DNA of 64,000 nucleotides. Source: Blepharisma stoltei. Its lineage: Eukaryota; Ciliophora; Heterotrichea; Heterotrichida; Blepharismidae. Of this stretch, positions 43,016 to 53,500 are shown piece by piece; position 1 is the first letter of the stretch; each line of letters opens with the position of its first letter. The stretch lies in assembly GCA_914767885.1 (NCBI GenBank), contig CAJZBQ010000053.1, positions 1,152,501 to 1,216,500 on the forward strand, written 5' to 3'. The notes beneath the pieces were generated by a model. The model worked only from the letters and a program-made list of their open reading frames with translations. It ran no database searches and was not told the DNA's origin. The position numbers were made by a program, and so were the translations under genes.

Positions 43016-46000
43016 ATGGAAATACCTCTTGGGTCTCTTGGAGAGTTTCTTGATTTATCTTTTACCACAACAAAAACACGTGCACAAACTGCAAAAACAG
43101 AGCCTTTTTCAAACTCTTATCGCCAGGCACACGGAAGGCAGTATTCAGGAGCAGCAACTACCCCAACAGCCAAGCCAAGCGCAAAGCAGTATTTCTCTAC
43201 AAATAGCCGGTCATTCCACAATATAAAAGCAGATAACTCTAATGAGGGCTACTGTTTCACAAATTCAATTAAGCTTGCTCATGAAAGAGTTAGGCTGCAA
43301 TCTCAGCAGCAGCCTCGTCCTATGACTCGGGGTGTTACGCTCAAAGCTCGACCCAAAACGACAGAGTCTAAAAATTCAAAAAAAACTACAGTTACAAAAA
43401 AAGTAGAAGAAGACGCTACCAAGCCTTTAGAAGAGCTAGAAAACAACGTTAGAAGTGAATTACAGTAAAATTCATATAGAATGCGGGCTAATCATTTTTT
43501 GATTAGGACGATGAAAAGAGAACAAGCGCTTATAAACCAGGCAGGCGTCGTTAAACAGTCTACATCTGATAACTTGTTTTATGAACTTGCAGGGCATGTG
43601 ATGAATATTCATAAAGAAGAAACAAGGGCAAAAACCCCAGATAATAATCATTATAAGCCGACTTTAAATAATCTGAGCTTTGAATCTGCCCAACAAAAGC
43701 TTGCACAGAGCTCTATTGATTTTTGACTGAAAAAGAGAGGGATTGGGAAAGAGACGAAATATGATTTAAACCATTTTTCTACAGCTCTTTTTGAGCAGCT
43801 TGATATAAATGGAGTCGGGTATTTAGAAGGAGAAGCCGTTTTACAGTCTTTATTAAGACTAGGAATTGCTACTGATCCTACCATACTGAGAAAAACGCTT
43901 GGGCTTAGTTTCCGCACGAATTCTTTAAAAACGCTAAAAATCCATCTGCATGATTTTAAAACACTTTTTAAGTCAGACGGGAGAACTAATTCTATATTGA
44001 CAAGAATGAATGAGCTTTCCCTTGAAGAAAGAGAAAATAAATCAAGAAGAACCTCAAAAACTGAAAGGAATTCTGACTATGAAGACGATAGCTCAATAAT
44101 AAGCAGCAAAGGAAATAAAAAAGAAAGCTGATTTAAGCTGTTTAAAATTGGATTTGGAAGGCAGCTCACTGGCAGTGATTTTGGGAAGAAAAAATTAGAC
44201 TCTATTGTCACCATAAACGAGCACGAAGATTTAATTAAAAAATGATGAAAAGAAATAGACCCTAATGAGAAAAACCAGGTCACCATAAATGAAGTTGCAT
44301 TAAAATTAGCTGAGCTAAAATTCGCACCTAATCGGAATGAGTCTAAAAGGATAATTTATGGAATAATCGGTATAAAATCACATGTGAGCAACACTCAATT
44401 TCATCAAATTTTCGCAAAAAGTATGCTGATAGGTTCTTTATTAAATTTATCAAATAGGCTATTTGAAGAAAATTCAAACCCTTCTACCGCAAATTCTCTT
44501 AAAATTTCTTCATATCAGAGATCATTAATAATGTCTGGGATAAGATGCCCGAATTCTGATATTTCAATTGAAGAAGGCTCCAACACCATAAAAGCAGTCG
44601 AAAAATATCAAATTCAAGCAGAAGGACAAATTATTAAAGTTGACCCTGATGAGCTCCGTTCCAAAATGCTAAAACTCGCTGGAATTTCAGAAATTGAAGC
44701 AAATCAGCGTTCTTCTTCAATGAAACATTACAGAAAATTATCTGGTGAAATAAAAGGAATTTCTGAAAATTTTTTCCATCAAAAATCAAGCACTTTGCAA
44801 TCTCCTAAGGATCCCCCCCCCTTCATTTGTCCAATTTTCTAGTTTTTTTTTTTCTAAACTCCCCCCCCCCTTTAAATTGGAACAAAATATAGGTAAAATT
44901 TCCACTTTTTTGCTAAATTAACCCCCCTTTAAATTGGAACAAAATTTAATTTTATAATAAAAAATTATATATAATTTTTATCTAAAAAGTTTTGATATAA
45001 GTTAAATGTTTTTTCTTAACTAAAATTAAATATTTAGTTATATCTTGCTCTTTTTTAAAGAAAAAAGTATAAAAGAACATCTTATTTAAATAAAAATATT
45101 ATCCTTAATTGCTAAATTTTAAAAAAAAATTAATTTTTTGTTTTTAAAAATTTTCAAAAAAAAATTTTTTTTTTTTTTTTTTTGATAAAAATGATATTTT
45201 TTATTTGGATAGTTTTGATATAAATTCAATAGGAATTCTTTATAAAATTTCAAAATTTACTTATTTCTTGCTTTATTTTAAAGAATAGAGTATAAATAAT
45301 ATCTTATTTAAAAACAAAATTAGCACTTTGATCGATAAATTTTCTAAAATTTTTTTTTTTTTAATTTTTTTTATGAATAAAAATAATAATTTTTGTGTAA
45401 ATAATTTTGATACCAATTAATAGTGGCGTATTAACTAATAATGAAAATTTAGTTATATCTTGCTTTGTTTTAAAGGATAAAGAGTAAATAGCATTTTATT
45501 AAACAAATTTATAGATCTAATTCGATAAGTTTTTGAAATTTTTTTTGTTGAAATTTTTATATTTTTTATAAAAAATTTTATATTGATATTTTTTTTAAAA
45601 AAAAAAAATTAACCCCCCTTTAAATTGGAACAAAATTTTTAGCTCCAATTTAAAGGGGGGGGGAGTAAGAAAAAAAAAAATTTTCAGGACCTCATTTGTC
45701 CCAAAATCTAGTCAAAAATGATTTGTCCAATTTTCTAGTCATTTTTGGATTTTTCGAGTGTCCTAAATTTTGTGTTTTACTGTAAAAAAACTAGAAAATG
45801 AGACAATTTGGTCCTGAAAAATTTTTTTTTTCTATCAAAATTTTGACTAGAAAATTGGACAAATGAGGTCCTAAAAAATTTTTTTTTCCTATAAAAAACA
45901 CCTAGAAAAATGGACAAATGATAAAAGACTAGAAAATTGAACAAATGAGGGGGGGATCCTTATAAAAATTGAAAATTCTCAATCAATAATTGAAGAGCCT

Positions 46001-46947
46001 AAAGATATATAGGGGTTTCCCCTAGATGGCCCTTACAGGGCTGTTGATTCTGTCCGGAATCCTTTGGTTGGTCGGACCAACTCACTTGATGGTTCGACAA
46101 ACAAAAGGATTCCGAACAGAATCCACAGCCCTTTAAGGGCCATCTAGGGGAAACCCCTATACAAGAAATTTCAGATGAGGAGTTAAGGACTGATAAAGAA
46201 TCTGAAGAAGGAATTTTTACTCACAAGTCCTCAATGAGGAGGTCTAGCGCAATGTCAAGCAAAAGGTCTAACCATTCGCGTCAAGAAGTGGAAATAAGGA
46301 TTGGAAAAGAAGACCATATTGAAATGGAAACCACAACGGAAAAGGCAAAATTTTATAAATCGCATATAAAACCAAAACAAATTGTGGAGGCTAATATAAC
46401 ACCTAGCAATCATGGGTCAAGATTGTCTAAAGTTTTTGATAAAATACGTTGGGGTGCTAAAGTATATAGAAGATTTTCTAGTAGATTGCCTCCTTCTGAA
46501 GAGCCAGCAGTTTCTAAAAGCATTTCTCCTATATTAAAAGATATTAAAGAGACGAGAAGGGAAAAAAGGTCACAGAGCTTTACAAAGACTGAGGCTGGTA
46601 TGGTCGGCATAACGTATAATTTTGCAAGTTTAATAAGTAAAATTGCTTCACAACCGAAACAAGAGATAAAAGAGACAGAAATTCTGAGACCAGTAGAGAA
46701 AGATGAAGAGATAAAGGAAAAACCAAAAGAAAGTGCAAGTGAAATTCATTGGAAGGATAGCTCTTTTCTGATAGTTGAAGAGGCTCCGAAAGAAAAAAGA
46801 CTATTTCTACCAAGCAGAGAAGAGTATTTTAGGAGGCTTAAGGCAAAAGAAGATTCGAAAAAAAGATCTGAGGCTCAGTCTGATCTTTTGAAAAATTATC
46901 AAAACATGGTATTTCATGTTCCTGAAAATAAAAATTTTGTAAATTAA
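43016..46947 (+). CDS. Large hypothetical protein with EF-hand-like segments
   Basis: Removing intron 43465-43479, 44808-45962 and 46010-46161 leaves 2610 nt, 869 residues; TGA is Trp several times (SSIDFWLKKRG, IKKWWKEID). The N-terminal part is disordered. EF-hand-like helices occur around FEQLDINGVGYLEGEAV and IDPNEKNQVTINEVALKLA. The C-terminus is charged and coiled (REEYFRRLKAKEDSKK). No enzyme motif. A calcium-responsive structural role is a guess. Confidence 0.75.
43465..43479 (+). other. 15-nt spliceosomal intron
   Basis: GTAAAATTCATATAG. It contains an in-frame TAA; splicing joins …RSEL Q/MRANHF… in frame. Confidence 0.88.
44808..45962. mobile_element. Family G element/IES (1155 bp) with a nested family C element
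   Basis: The ends are inverted (GGATCCCCCCCC, then CATTTGTCCAATTTTCTAG; right end TAGAAAATTGAACAAATGAG). Several extra copies of the CATTTGTCC/CTAGAAAA motif lie inside, in both orientations. TA-bounded. Excision restores …LQSP/IKIENSQ…. The family C element at 44857-45667 makes up most of its length. Confidence 0.85.
44857..45667. mobile_element. Family C element (811 bp) nested in family G
   Basis: The ends carry CCTTTAAATTGGAACAAA with C/G tracts in outer and inner copies. The interior is an AT-rich array in which a unit of about 190-220 bp containing AGTTATATCTTGCT recurs about three times. No coding capacity. Confidence 0.82.
46010..46161. repeat. GC-rich hairpin IES (152 bp)
   Basis: A nearly perfect inverted repeat across its whole length (GGGGTTTCCCCTAGATGGCC … GGCCATCTAGGGGAAACCCC). 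TA-bounded. Removal joins …EEPKDI/QEISDEEL…. Confidence 0.92.
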
Positions 46948-47005
46948 TTATTTATATGGCTATATACCCATGTAAAAGAAATAGTTTTTTAATTTTTGAA
47001 ATATA

Positions 47006-47477
47006 ACTCTCCCCCTTCCATGAGAGAACAAAATCATTGGAAAAATCCTTATTTTTAGCCTAAAGCCCACTCCGTGAGTGAACAAAAATTTTTATAATAT
47101 AACATTTTTATGATAAAAAATATTTTGGTATTAAGTAATAATTAGTATAATGAAATCTCTAGCTAATTCTGTTTAATTTTTAGCAGCTCTAATTTTAAAA
47201 CAAGCATTTTACAATTAAATTATTTTTACTTCTCAATTGTTGCGAATGTGGTCTTTATAAATTTTGAAGAAAAAAAATTACTATATAAAATTTATTGTAC
47301 GGAAAAATTATGCATCAATTTATACTTGAGAAAATTCGAAACTGGCCATCAGTATGGGCAGCACATTCGTGCCCAGAAATGCACAAGTGATGCACACAAT
47401 CTATCTGGACAATATATATAAATTTTTAAAAAAAACTGAGCAAACAATTTTTTTTTCTCATGGATTAGGGGGGAGTA
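47006..47477 (+). mobile_element. Diverged family A MITE (472 bp)
   Basis: The left end CCATGAGAGAACAAAATC and core GAAATCTCTAGCTAATTCTG identify the family. About 100 bp of unrelated sequence sits near the right end, possibly a later insertion. TA-bounded, ends GGGGGGAGTA. Confidence 0.72.
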
Positions 47478-47646
47478 AGTACTTCTTCATTTAAACATAT
47501 GTTTATTTATTTTAAAATTCTTTATTTATGCTATCTATAAAATTGACCAAATCTAATTTGAATTACAAAATATAACGAATTAATTTATGTATTTTATATT
47601 CTATTTTTTTAAAATTTAAATAGCAATAAATGAAGAATATATCTTA

Positions 47647-47937
47647 CTCCCTTGGCTAGAAAGCAAAACCATTGAGAATGTCAATTTTTGAGGAAATTAA
47701 ACTCTTCGGCTAGAGATTAAAATGTTTTAATATAATTTTTTGAAAGACTATGATTAAATAGTGAAATCTCAATTAAAACATTATTCTTTTTAGACTGTTA
47801 GCATTCAAAACAAAAATTTTATAAATTTAAGTAGATATTTTATTTCAAATATTTACAAATTAGATATTTTTAAGTTTGAAAAAATTAACCCTTGCTACAA
47901 TATAAGATTTTTTACTTGCGAAAAATGTGGAAGTTAA
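47647..47937 (+). mobile_element. Strongly decayed family A MITE (291 bp)
   Basis: Recognisable by order only: CTCCCTTGGCTAG…AAAACCATTGAG, a core with GTGAAATCTCAATT, and a right end near AACCCTTGC. TA-bounded. Confidence 0.5.
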
Positions 47938-47994
47938 CTTTTTATTAATAAGAGAAATTACTAAATCATAATTTACTTTAATTTTTAGAAGATG

Positions 47995-48460
47995 ACGAGC
48001 GATGAATAGTTCCGGAGTGACTCGTAAGTTGATCCCAGCCTCAGGTAAGCAGATCCCATTCTTTTACAGACGATAAACAGAAGGCGCAAAGCTCGCTCAT
48101 ACTTCTTGGAAGTAATTTTTACGCTTGATAAGGCACGTTAGCCCAGAATGAGGCAGTGGGCACTTCCCCCATGCCCGAGCACTAGCATTGCTAAGAGAGT
48201 GTTTTGTCACAGAGTTGACCCGCTGATATATAGTGAACTACACTGACTGGCACAGGGTGCTTTTGGCTCAGTTTCGAGCCAAAAGTACCCGTGCCAGTCA
48301 GTGTGTAGTTAACTATAATAATTGTTTTGGTGGCACGAACAAGAAAAAGTGTAATGTGAAACCAGGGGACTAGTATCACTAGAGCTCTAAGCTGCAGTAA
48401 GATAAATAGGGCTAAAATAATCTCCAATGACTTGCTATAATTTAATCTAATCTAATTTTA
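47995..48460 (+). mobile_element. Possible SINE-like insertion with an internal hairpin
   Basis: Much more GC-rich than its surroundings, with a tail-like tandem run at the right (TTTAATCTAATCTAATTTTA). A near-perfect palindrome at 48229-48317 begins TATAGT and ends ACTATA, like the hairpin IESs. No target duplication was found. Confidence 0.4.
48229..48317. repeat. Hairpin (89 bp), probable IES nested in the SINE-like block
   Basis: Arms GACTGGCAC..GGGT(G/A)CTTTTGGCTC pair with GAGCCAAAAGTACCCGTGCC. TATA at both edges supplies TA boundaries. Confidence 0.75.
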
Positions 48461-48600
48461 TCTCTATTTTATTAATTGCCGATGCTATTTTAGTTTTAAT
48501 TTTTTAAAGAGGGCTATAATTAATGTTAAAAGAGTAATATTTTTCTCATATAAAAATAATGGATTGCGCTGATTTACTATAATTAACATATAAAATCCTT

Positions 48601-49295
48601 ATGGACGTTGAAGAAAGCATAAACTCTCATATGCCATATGAGCTTGATGATGAAGGGCTGTGGATGGTCCCTTGTAAAATAAATAGAGTATTCCGAAAAT
48701 ACTATCCTCTTTGTCGTCCTTATATTAATGATGGAAATAACAGCATCGGCATCCCTGAACACAAAGGGAAGACGAAATCTTAATAGAGCTTATCAACCAA
48801 AAAGGCCCAAAGCGTTGAAAATCAATTGCTCAAAGCTTAAATGAAAAATTACATAGAGGTAAAGAATTTCGACTCGGTAAACAATGCAGAGAGCGCTGAT
48901 ACAACCATCTTAATCCTAACCTAAAAAAAGGCGAATGGTCCTTAGAAGAAGACATCAAAATTCTTGCACTTCAAAAGAAGTTCGGAAACAGATGAAGCCT
49001 TATTTCAAGAGAATTAAAAGGAAGGACAGAAAATAGCGTTAAAAATAGATGAAAAAGTATTTTTAAAAAATCCAAAAAAGGAGACGCCAGTGTCGAAGAG
49101 ATTGTTGGAGATATCAAAGAAGAAAAAGGAGGGGAAATTGGAGAGGGAAGTGGTGAGTTTAATAGTGGCTGGGAAAATGATGAGATAAATAATGTGGAAG
49201 AATCATACGGGTATGAGCTAGATAATCGGATGAAATATGAAGAAAATTCTGAAGAAAACTCCGAGCACTCTCCTACCTCATTTTTATATATGTAA
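48601..49295 (+). CDS. R2R3-type Myb DNA-binding protein, with an apparent frameshift
   Basis: Two Myb repeats: PWTQREDEILIELINQKG…KQCRERWYNHLNP and GEWSLEEDIKILALQKKFGN…RTENSVKNRWKSI, with three Trp codons given by TGA. The acidic C-terminus ends TSFLYM. The N-terminal frame (MDVEESINSHMPYELDD…) and the Myb frame differ by one base near 48745-48756. No 15-nt intron or TA excision resolves this, so it is a sequence error, an unusual intron or a mutation. Probably a nuclear transcription factor. Confidence 0.82.
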
Positions 49296-49338
49296 ACCCT
49301 TAAATTTATGAAAATAAAAGGGGGATATATAAATAATA

Positions 49339-49545
49339 ATGGCTCGATCCAAAACATCAACGAGAAAGCTTCCAACTAGAAAAACTCCAAGGAAGCATTT
49401 AGCTACAAGAGTTGCAGTGAAAAAGACATTTGAAGCAACTGTTATAGACAAGGGAAAAAAAACGAAAAAAAGAGTTAAAAAGGATTCTGGCTCAGAACAA
49501 GAAGAAGAAGAGAAAGAATCAGATTTAGAAGCAGAAGAAGACTAA
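49339..49545 (+). CDS. Histone H3-tail-like small protein without histone fold
   Basis: 68 residues. Counting from the Ala after Met, residues 1-28 align with the histone H3 tail without a gap: A1, R2, K4, R8, K9, K14, P16, R17, K18, L20, A21, T22, A25 and K27 are identical (14 of 28), and K23 is Arg. The H3 core that should follow is absent. Instead come a Lys-rich stretch (GKKTKKRVKK) and an acidic tail (EQEEEEKESDLEAEED). There is one exon, TAA stop, and no histone-fold frame downstream. It could be a nuclear tail mimic that engages H3 readers or writers, or a remnant of an H3 variant. Function is inference. Confidence 0.75.
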   Translation: MARSKTSTRKLPTRKTPRKHLATRVAVKKTFEATVIDKGKKTKKRVKKDSGSEQEEEEKESDLEAEED

Positions 49546-49681
49546 TTGATATATAACTTTAATATATTCAGATTTTTAAATTAAGCAAAATCTATTATAA
49601 TAACTAAAAGTCTCATAATTTGTATTATTTTATAAAATGATATTTATTAAAGCTTCATTGAATTATTTATAAATATCCTAA

Positions 49682-51130
49682 ATGAGCTTTTTGAAAAGGA
49701 TACTTTCCAAAATTTACCAACAAGCCAGTAAGATATATTCAGAGTACCCCGATGAAGGCTTCTCACGCAACTCTATAAAGGTCCTATTCGCATTTACTAT
49801 GCTCCCTATAATCTACTCACTAAAAGGCACAGACAAAAACACAAAATACGTCCTCTCATTATCAAGAAGCTGCTCTCGAATCTACGGCGCGGCTTTCAGA
49901 ATCCCAATCCCTCAGAATTGGCGTGCGTCCATTTATGGAGGATTTTCCTCAATTTTTGGAGTCAATTTATCTGAAATTAAAAAGCCTATTACTGAATTTG
50001 AGACACTGAATGAATTTTTCGTAAGGGAAATAAAAGAAGACGCCAGGGTCATTGGCAAAGGAGATTTGGTGTCCCCTTGTGACGGAAGAGTTATGAGCAT
50101 GGGAATTGTGGAAAATAATAAAATTGACAGCGTTAAAGGGAGAGATTACTTAATGACAAGGCTGCTTATAGGGACTGATGGGGTTAATTTTGATTGGTAT
50201 GTGGACAGTGTTAAGAAAAATAAAGAAAATCAGCTTTATTATGTCAACCTCTATTTGGCTCCTGGCGATTATCATAGATTCCATTCACCTACAGAGTGAA
50301 GAGTCTCTTTTAGAAGGCATATTTATGGGTATTTACTTGGTGTCTTTCCTTTGAACATATGGAGGAAAGGTGATGTGTTTACAATTAATGAAAGAGTAGC
50401 TTATTTTGGGGAATGAAAGCATGGGCTTTTCAATTATGTCGCTGTCGGAGCTTTTAATGTGGGATCAATTGAGGTGAATTTTGATATAAATAAAATGGCA
50501 TTCGGTACAAGAGAAATTAGCTCTGCTAATTTTCTCTCCCTCAAGCAATTTTATTTATGGGGTTAGGTTTTCTTCTGAGAACTTCTCTACAACAATAGCA
50601 GTTTAACTCTGGCAGATAAACCGAGGCACTGATCCAAGTACATCAAGAGGCTCGAAGTTTTACCTCTTAGCACACACGAGGAAGGTGGCCCTTAGGCAAA
50701 ACACACGCAGGAGCTGATTAAAGGAAGGAAAGGCAGTGCAGCCCGTCGAAGCCGGAACGTTGCATTTGTCCCTTTTTCTGGTGCAAGAAAATAGATCGAT
50801 CCAGAGGTCTATGGGGCTTGGCATGTGAACAAATATGGTGGCAGCTCTGGAAACGGCTACCCCATAGTGGACGTTACACGTTATAAACTTAATAAGATGA
50901 GATAAGAGGTGAATTTTGATAAAGAGCTAAAAACAAATTTGAAAAAATTTGAAAATCTTGAAAAAACTAATGATGAAATCAATATTGAAGGAGAATTCAA
51001 AAAAGGAGAAGAGTTTGGAAGGTTTAATACAGGATCGACCATTATTATGATTTTTGAAGCTCCTAAAGGGTTAGAGTGGACAATACAAAGAGGAGACAGA
51101 GTTTTATTAGGGCAGAATCTACTAAAATAA
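49682..51130 (+). CDS. PSD: Phosphatidylserine decarboxylase
   Basis: Deleting the SINE (50487-50921) gives 1014 nt, 337 residues. Family motifs: FFVREIKEDARVIGKGDLVSP, CDGRVMSMG, LAPGDYHRFHSP (the His region), FNYVAVGAFNVGSIEV, and the C-terminal GST self-cleavage site in GRFNTGSTIIMIF, where Ser becomes the pyruvoyl group. Two TGA codons are Trp. The enzyme makes phosphatidylethanolamine; the N-terminus could be a mitochondrial presequence with a membrane segment. Without SINE removal the pyruvoyl-forming C-terminus would be lost. Confidence 0.94.
50487..50921 (+). mobile_element. SINE-like retroelement S1 in the PSD exon
   Basis: Perfect 16-bp duplication GAGGTGAATTTTGATA (50471-50486 and 50906-50921). 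The head TAAATAAAATGGCATTCGG and internal blocks are shared with the DP copy. The tail is rich in short AATAAG/GATAAG repeats. Removal of the body plus one duplication restores …IEVNFD/KELKTN…. Confidence 0.91.
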
Positions 51131-51454
51131 ATTACTTATCATATCAAAGTTAAATAATTTCTTTGAATAAACTCAGAGTTATAATGAAAGAAGTAATAAT
51201 ATTAAAAATCTAATTTTGAATACTTAATCCATAAGGCGTAACTTTTAAAATTAAGTGGGAGAAAAGGGTCTTGGATTATTTTGAAATTTTTTTAAAAATA
51301 ATTTATAATGAGAAAATATATATATATATATATATATTGACATTTGGTAAAACCACCTTTTTTTAGGATTTCCTCACAAAAAGTGGTGTTTACTGATTAT
51401 AAAAAAACTGTATATTAGGCATTTTGCTTTACTAGAAGAAGTTAGAATATACTT
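51131..51454. repeat. Intergenic region with a (TA)n microsatellite
   Basis: A run of about a dozen TA units lies near 51317-51340. Otherwise AT-rich with no gene seen. Confidence 0.7.
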
Positions 51455-52375
51455 TTATTTATTGTATTTGAGACTTCTCGCAGTGTATGGATCAATAAGA
51501 TGATGAAGCAGATCCATAGTAAGCAGTGTAATAACTACATGTGGAGCTAACTTCATTACGAACAACGGAAATCCTGTGTATAATCTCCAAAAACCTTCTG
51601 ATTTCAAGCTTTTCCTTACACAATCAATAAACCCTTTATATTTAAAAGTTCCATCAGGGCCTATTTCCATTCTCTGGTACTTTACTTTAATATTATCAAA
51701 CGGCATTGCAACAATGCACGACAAAGTTGCAGCCAAAACTGAGCTGAAAAATCTATGTGACGGATTTTCCTCAAAACTGGTCATAAAATGCTCATTAGAT
51801 TCATCATATGTTGCAAGCATTGTAAAATTAATTATCATTGCCCTCAAGATTGTGGGCACTGAGCCTTTCCAAAACGTAAAAATCCCTTCTTCTTTAATCA
51901 TTTTTCTCTGGGCATCAAAAATGCCGGAATACTGTTTATGGTCGTAGCGGAGCCTTACCATAGTAAGATCGAGAGGATTTACAAGAAAAGAAGCTAAACC
52001 ACCTGAAAAAATAGAATAAAACGCTTTTTTAACAAATGGGATTGTAGGCTGGCCTGAGTGCTCTTTGTCGTGGTCACTCAGAGTTTTATATAATCCAATA
52101 CGGGTTGTGGAATAAATGGCTTGCCGATGGATTGCTGGATGAATGCCTGAGTAAAACTTTTTGATTCCTTTCTCTTTTAATATACGTTGGGCGAAATGTA
52201 ATGGCTTCTCGTAGTCACCTCTGTGTCCTTCTGCTAATCCTTGAATTTTAACTTTTACGTAGTCGACTGGTAGAATAACGATTGTTCCGATTACTCCTGC
52301 GAATCCACCAATAAGGAAGTTATTTACGTGATTGGCATATCTTAGGTGGTCAAGTTCTGGATTATAAGCTTTCAT
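51455..52375 (-). CDS. Mitochondrial carrier family protein (oxoglutarate/malate-like)
   Basis: 306 residues in one exon, the usual size. Three repeats each carry the Px[D/E]xx[K/R] signature: PVDYVKVKIQ, PLDLTMVRLR and PFDNIKVKYQ, each followed by a charged matrix helix with an EG motif (KEKGIKKFYSG, KEEGIFTFWKG, KSEGFWRLYTG). Six transmembrane helices of the inner mitochondrial membrane. The RLR variant and overall pattern resemble oxoglutarate/dicarboxylate carriers; substrate is inferred. Confidence 0.9.
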   Translation of the reverse strand: MKAYNPELDHLRYANHVNNFLIGGFAGVIGTIVILPVDYVKVKIQGLAEGHRGDYEKPLHFAQRILKEKGIKKFYSGIHPAIHRQAIYSTTRIGLYKTLSDHDKEHSGQPTIPFVKKAFYSIFSGGLASFLVNPLDLTMVRLRYDHKQYSGIFDAQRKMIKEEGIFTFWKGSVPTILRAMIINFTMLATYDESNEHFMTSFEENPSHRFFSSVLAATLSCIVAMPFDNIKVKYQRMEIGPDGTFKYKGFIDCVRKSLKSEGFWRLYTGFPLFVMKLAPHVVITLLTMDLLHHLIDPYTARSLKYNK

Positions 52376-53500
52376 TATAGTATAAACTACAGTATTTTTT
52401 AAATAGAGAATTAGAGAATTACGTTAAAAATTTATACCCCTTCTAAAAACAGTCTAAATTTTTTCAAATTTTTTAAATAGCTTAAAATCAATTTTCTATA
52501 AATTATTTTTTTTATAATTTTTGGGCATATTTTAAATAATTATTTAAAAAATTATTGAGTGTTTAATATATATGCTGTATATATTAACCAGCTCCATTAC
52601 GATCTGAAAAGATATGGTATTATTGGTATTATTCAAAAAATTATGTAAAATTAATATCCAAGTTAAAGAAATTTAACAAATATTTAGAAAGGCAGACCGA
52701 GGCAGCAATATTTAAACCGAAAATGATATAAGTTGCATTTTAAAAAATTGAGCTTCATAAAAAAATTTTAGTTTATGACGTCATCAATCATAGAAGTCAG
52801 AGAAATAATTCGCAGGCACTTTTTAATACAAGAACTCTTCATAAAGCTAATTTTGAGAGTCCTTTATTTTAATATTAAATTTGATGGCATTGCAATAAAC
52901 TTATTCGAATCTTCCAGCATTTTAATTAATTAAATTATATTGAATTCATTTAAATTGGTAAGTAAAATTAATATTATTTAAATTTAAAATTCGATAAACT
53001 AATATATAAACATCAGCATAAATTTCATAAAATTAATATATTGATAAGGAATATCTTTTTAAGTTATTATGCAATACATGCAACTAAAGGCAATTATTGA
53101 ATTACGAAAGATTTTCATTTACAAGATCTTAGGAAGAAACAAAGAGCTGTATTATAAAAGACAAGTAAAAATTATTTCCTAATAATTAAAAGAAAATTTT
53201 CGAAATTAAATCTGATTCCTAACAAATTATTATTAAATTTTTGAGGTTGCCTGCTTGCTCATTGATACTAATTTCATCAAAATTATCATCCTTTATTTCT
53301 TAAACATTTTTTTAGCTTCATATACACTATCTTCATTAAGCTCTTTTAAATCTCTATAAAGACTGTATAGAAAAATAAAAGCGACTCATAACATCTATAA
53401 TACAGTTTTTTATTAATTTGTGAGAGAGAGGCGTCTAACTGATACTTGAAAACATCTAATATAATTTCATTAAAATTATAAACTAAATTTTCAATCAAAA
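52376..53500. other. Gene-poor AT-rich region with one small ORF
   Basis: Mostly AT-rich, non-repetitive sequence. At 53293-53394 (minus) a 33-codon frame, MLWVAFIFLYSLYRDLKEL…, has a hydrophobic N-terminus and a charged end. One base shift past its TAA the frame continues (KDDNFDEISINEQAGN) to TAG at 53219. This may be a small membrane protein with a sequence error, or chance. Confidence 0.3.

Larger units (their letters stand above)
46948..48600. other. Gene-free block of decayed elements
   Basis: Contains two diverged family A copies (47006-47477 and 47647-47937), a GC-richer block with an embedded hairpin (about 47995-48460), and AT-rich filler. No coding gene is supported. Confidence 0.6.
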
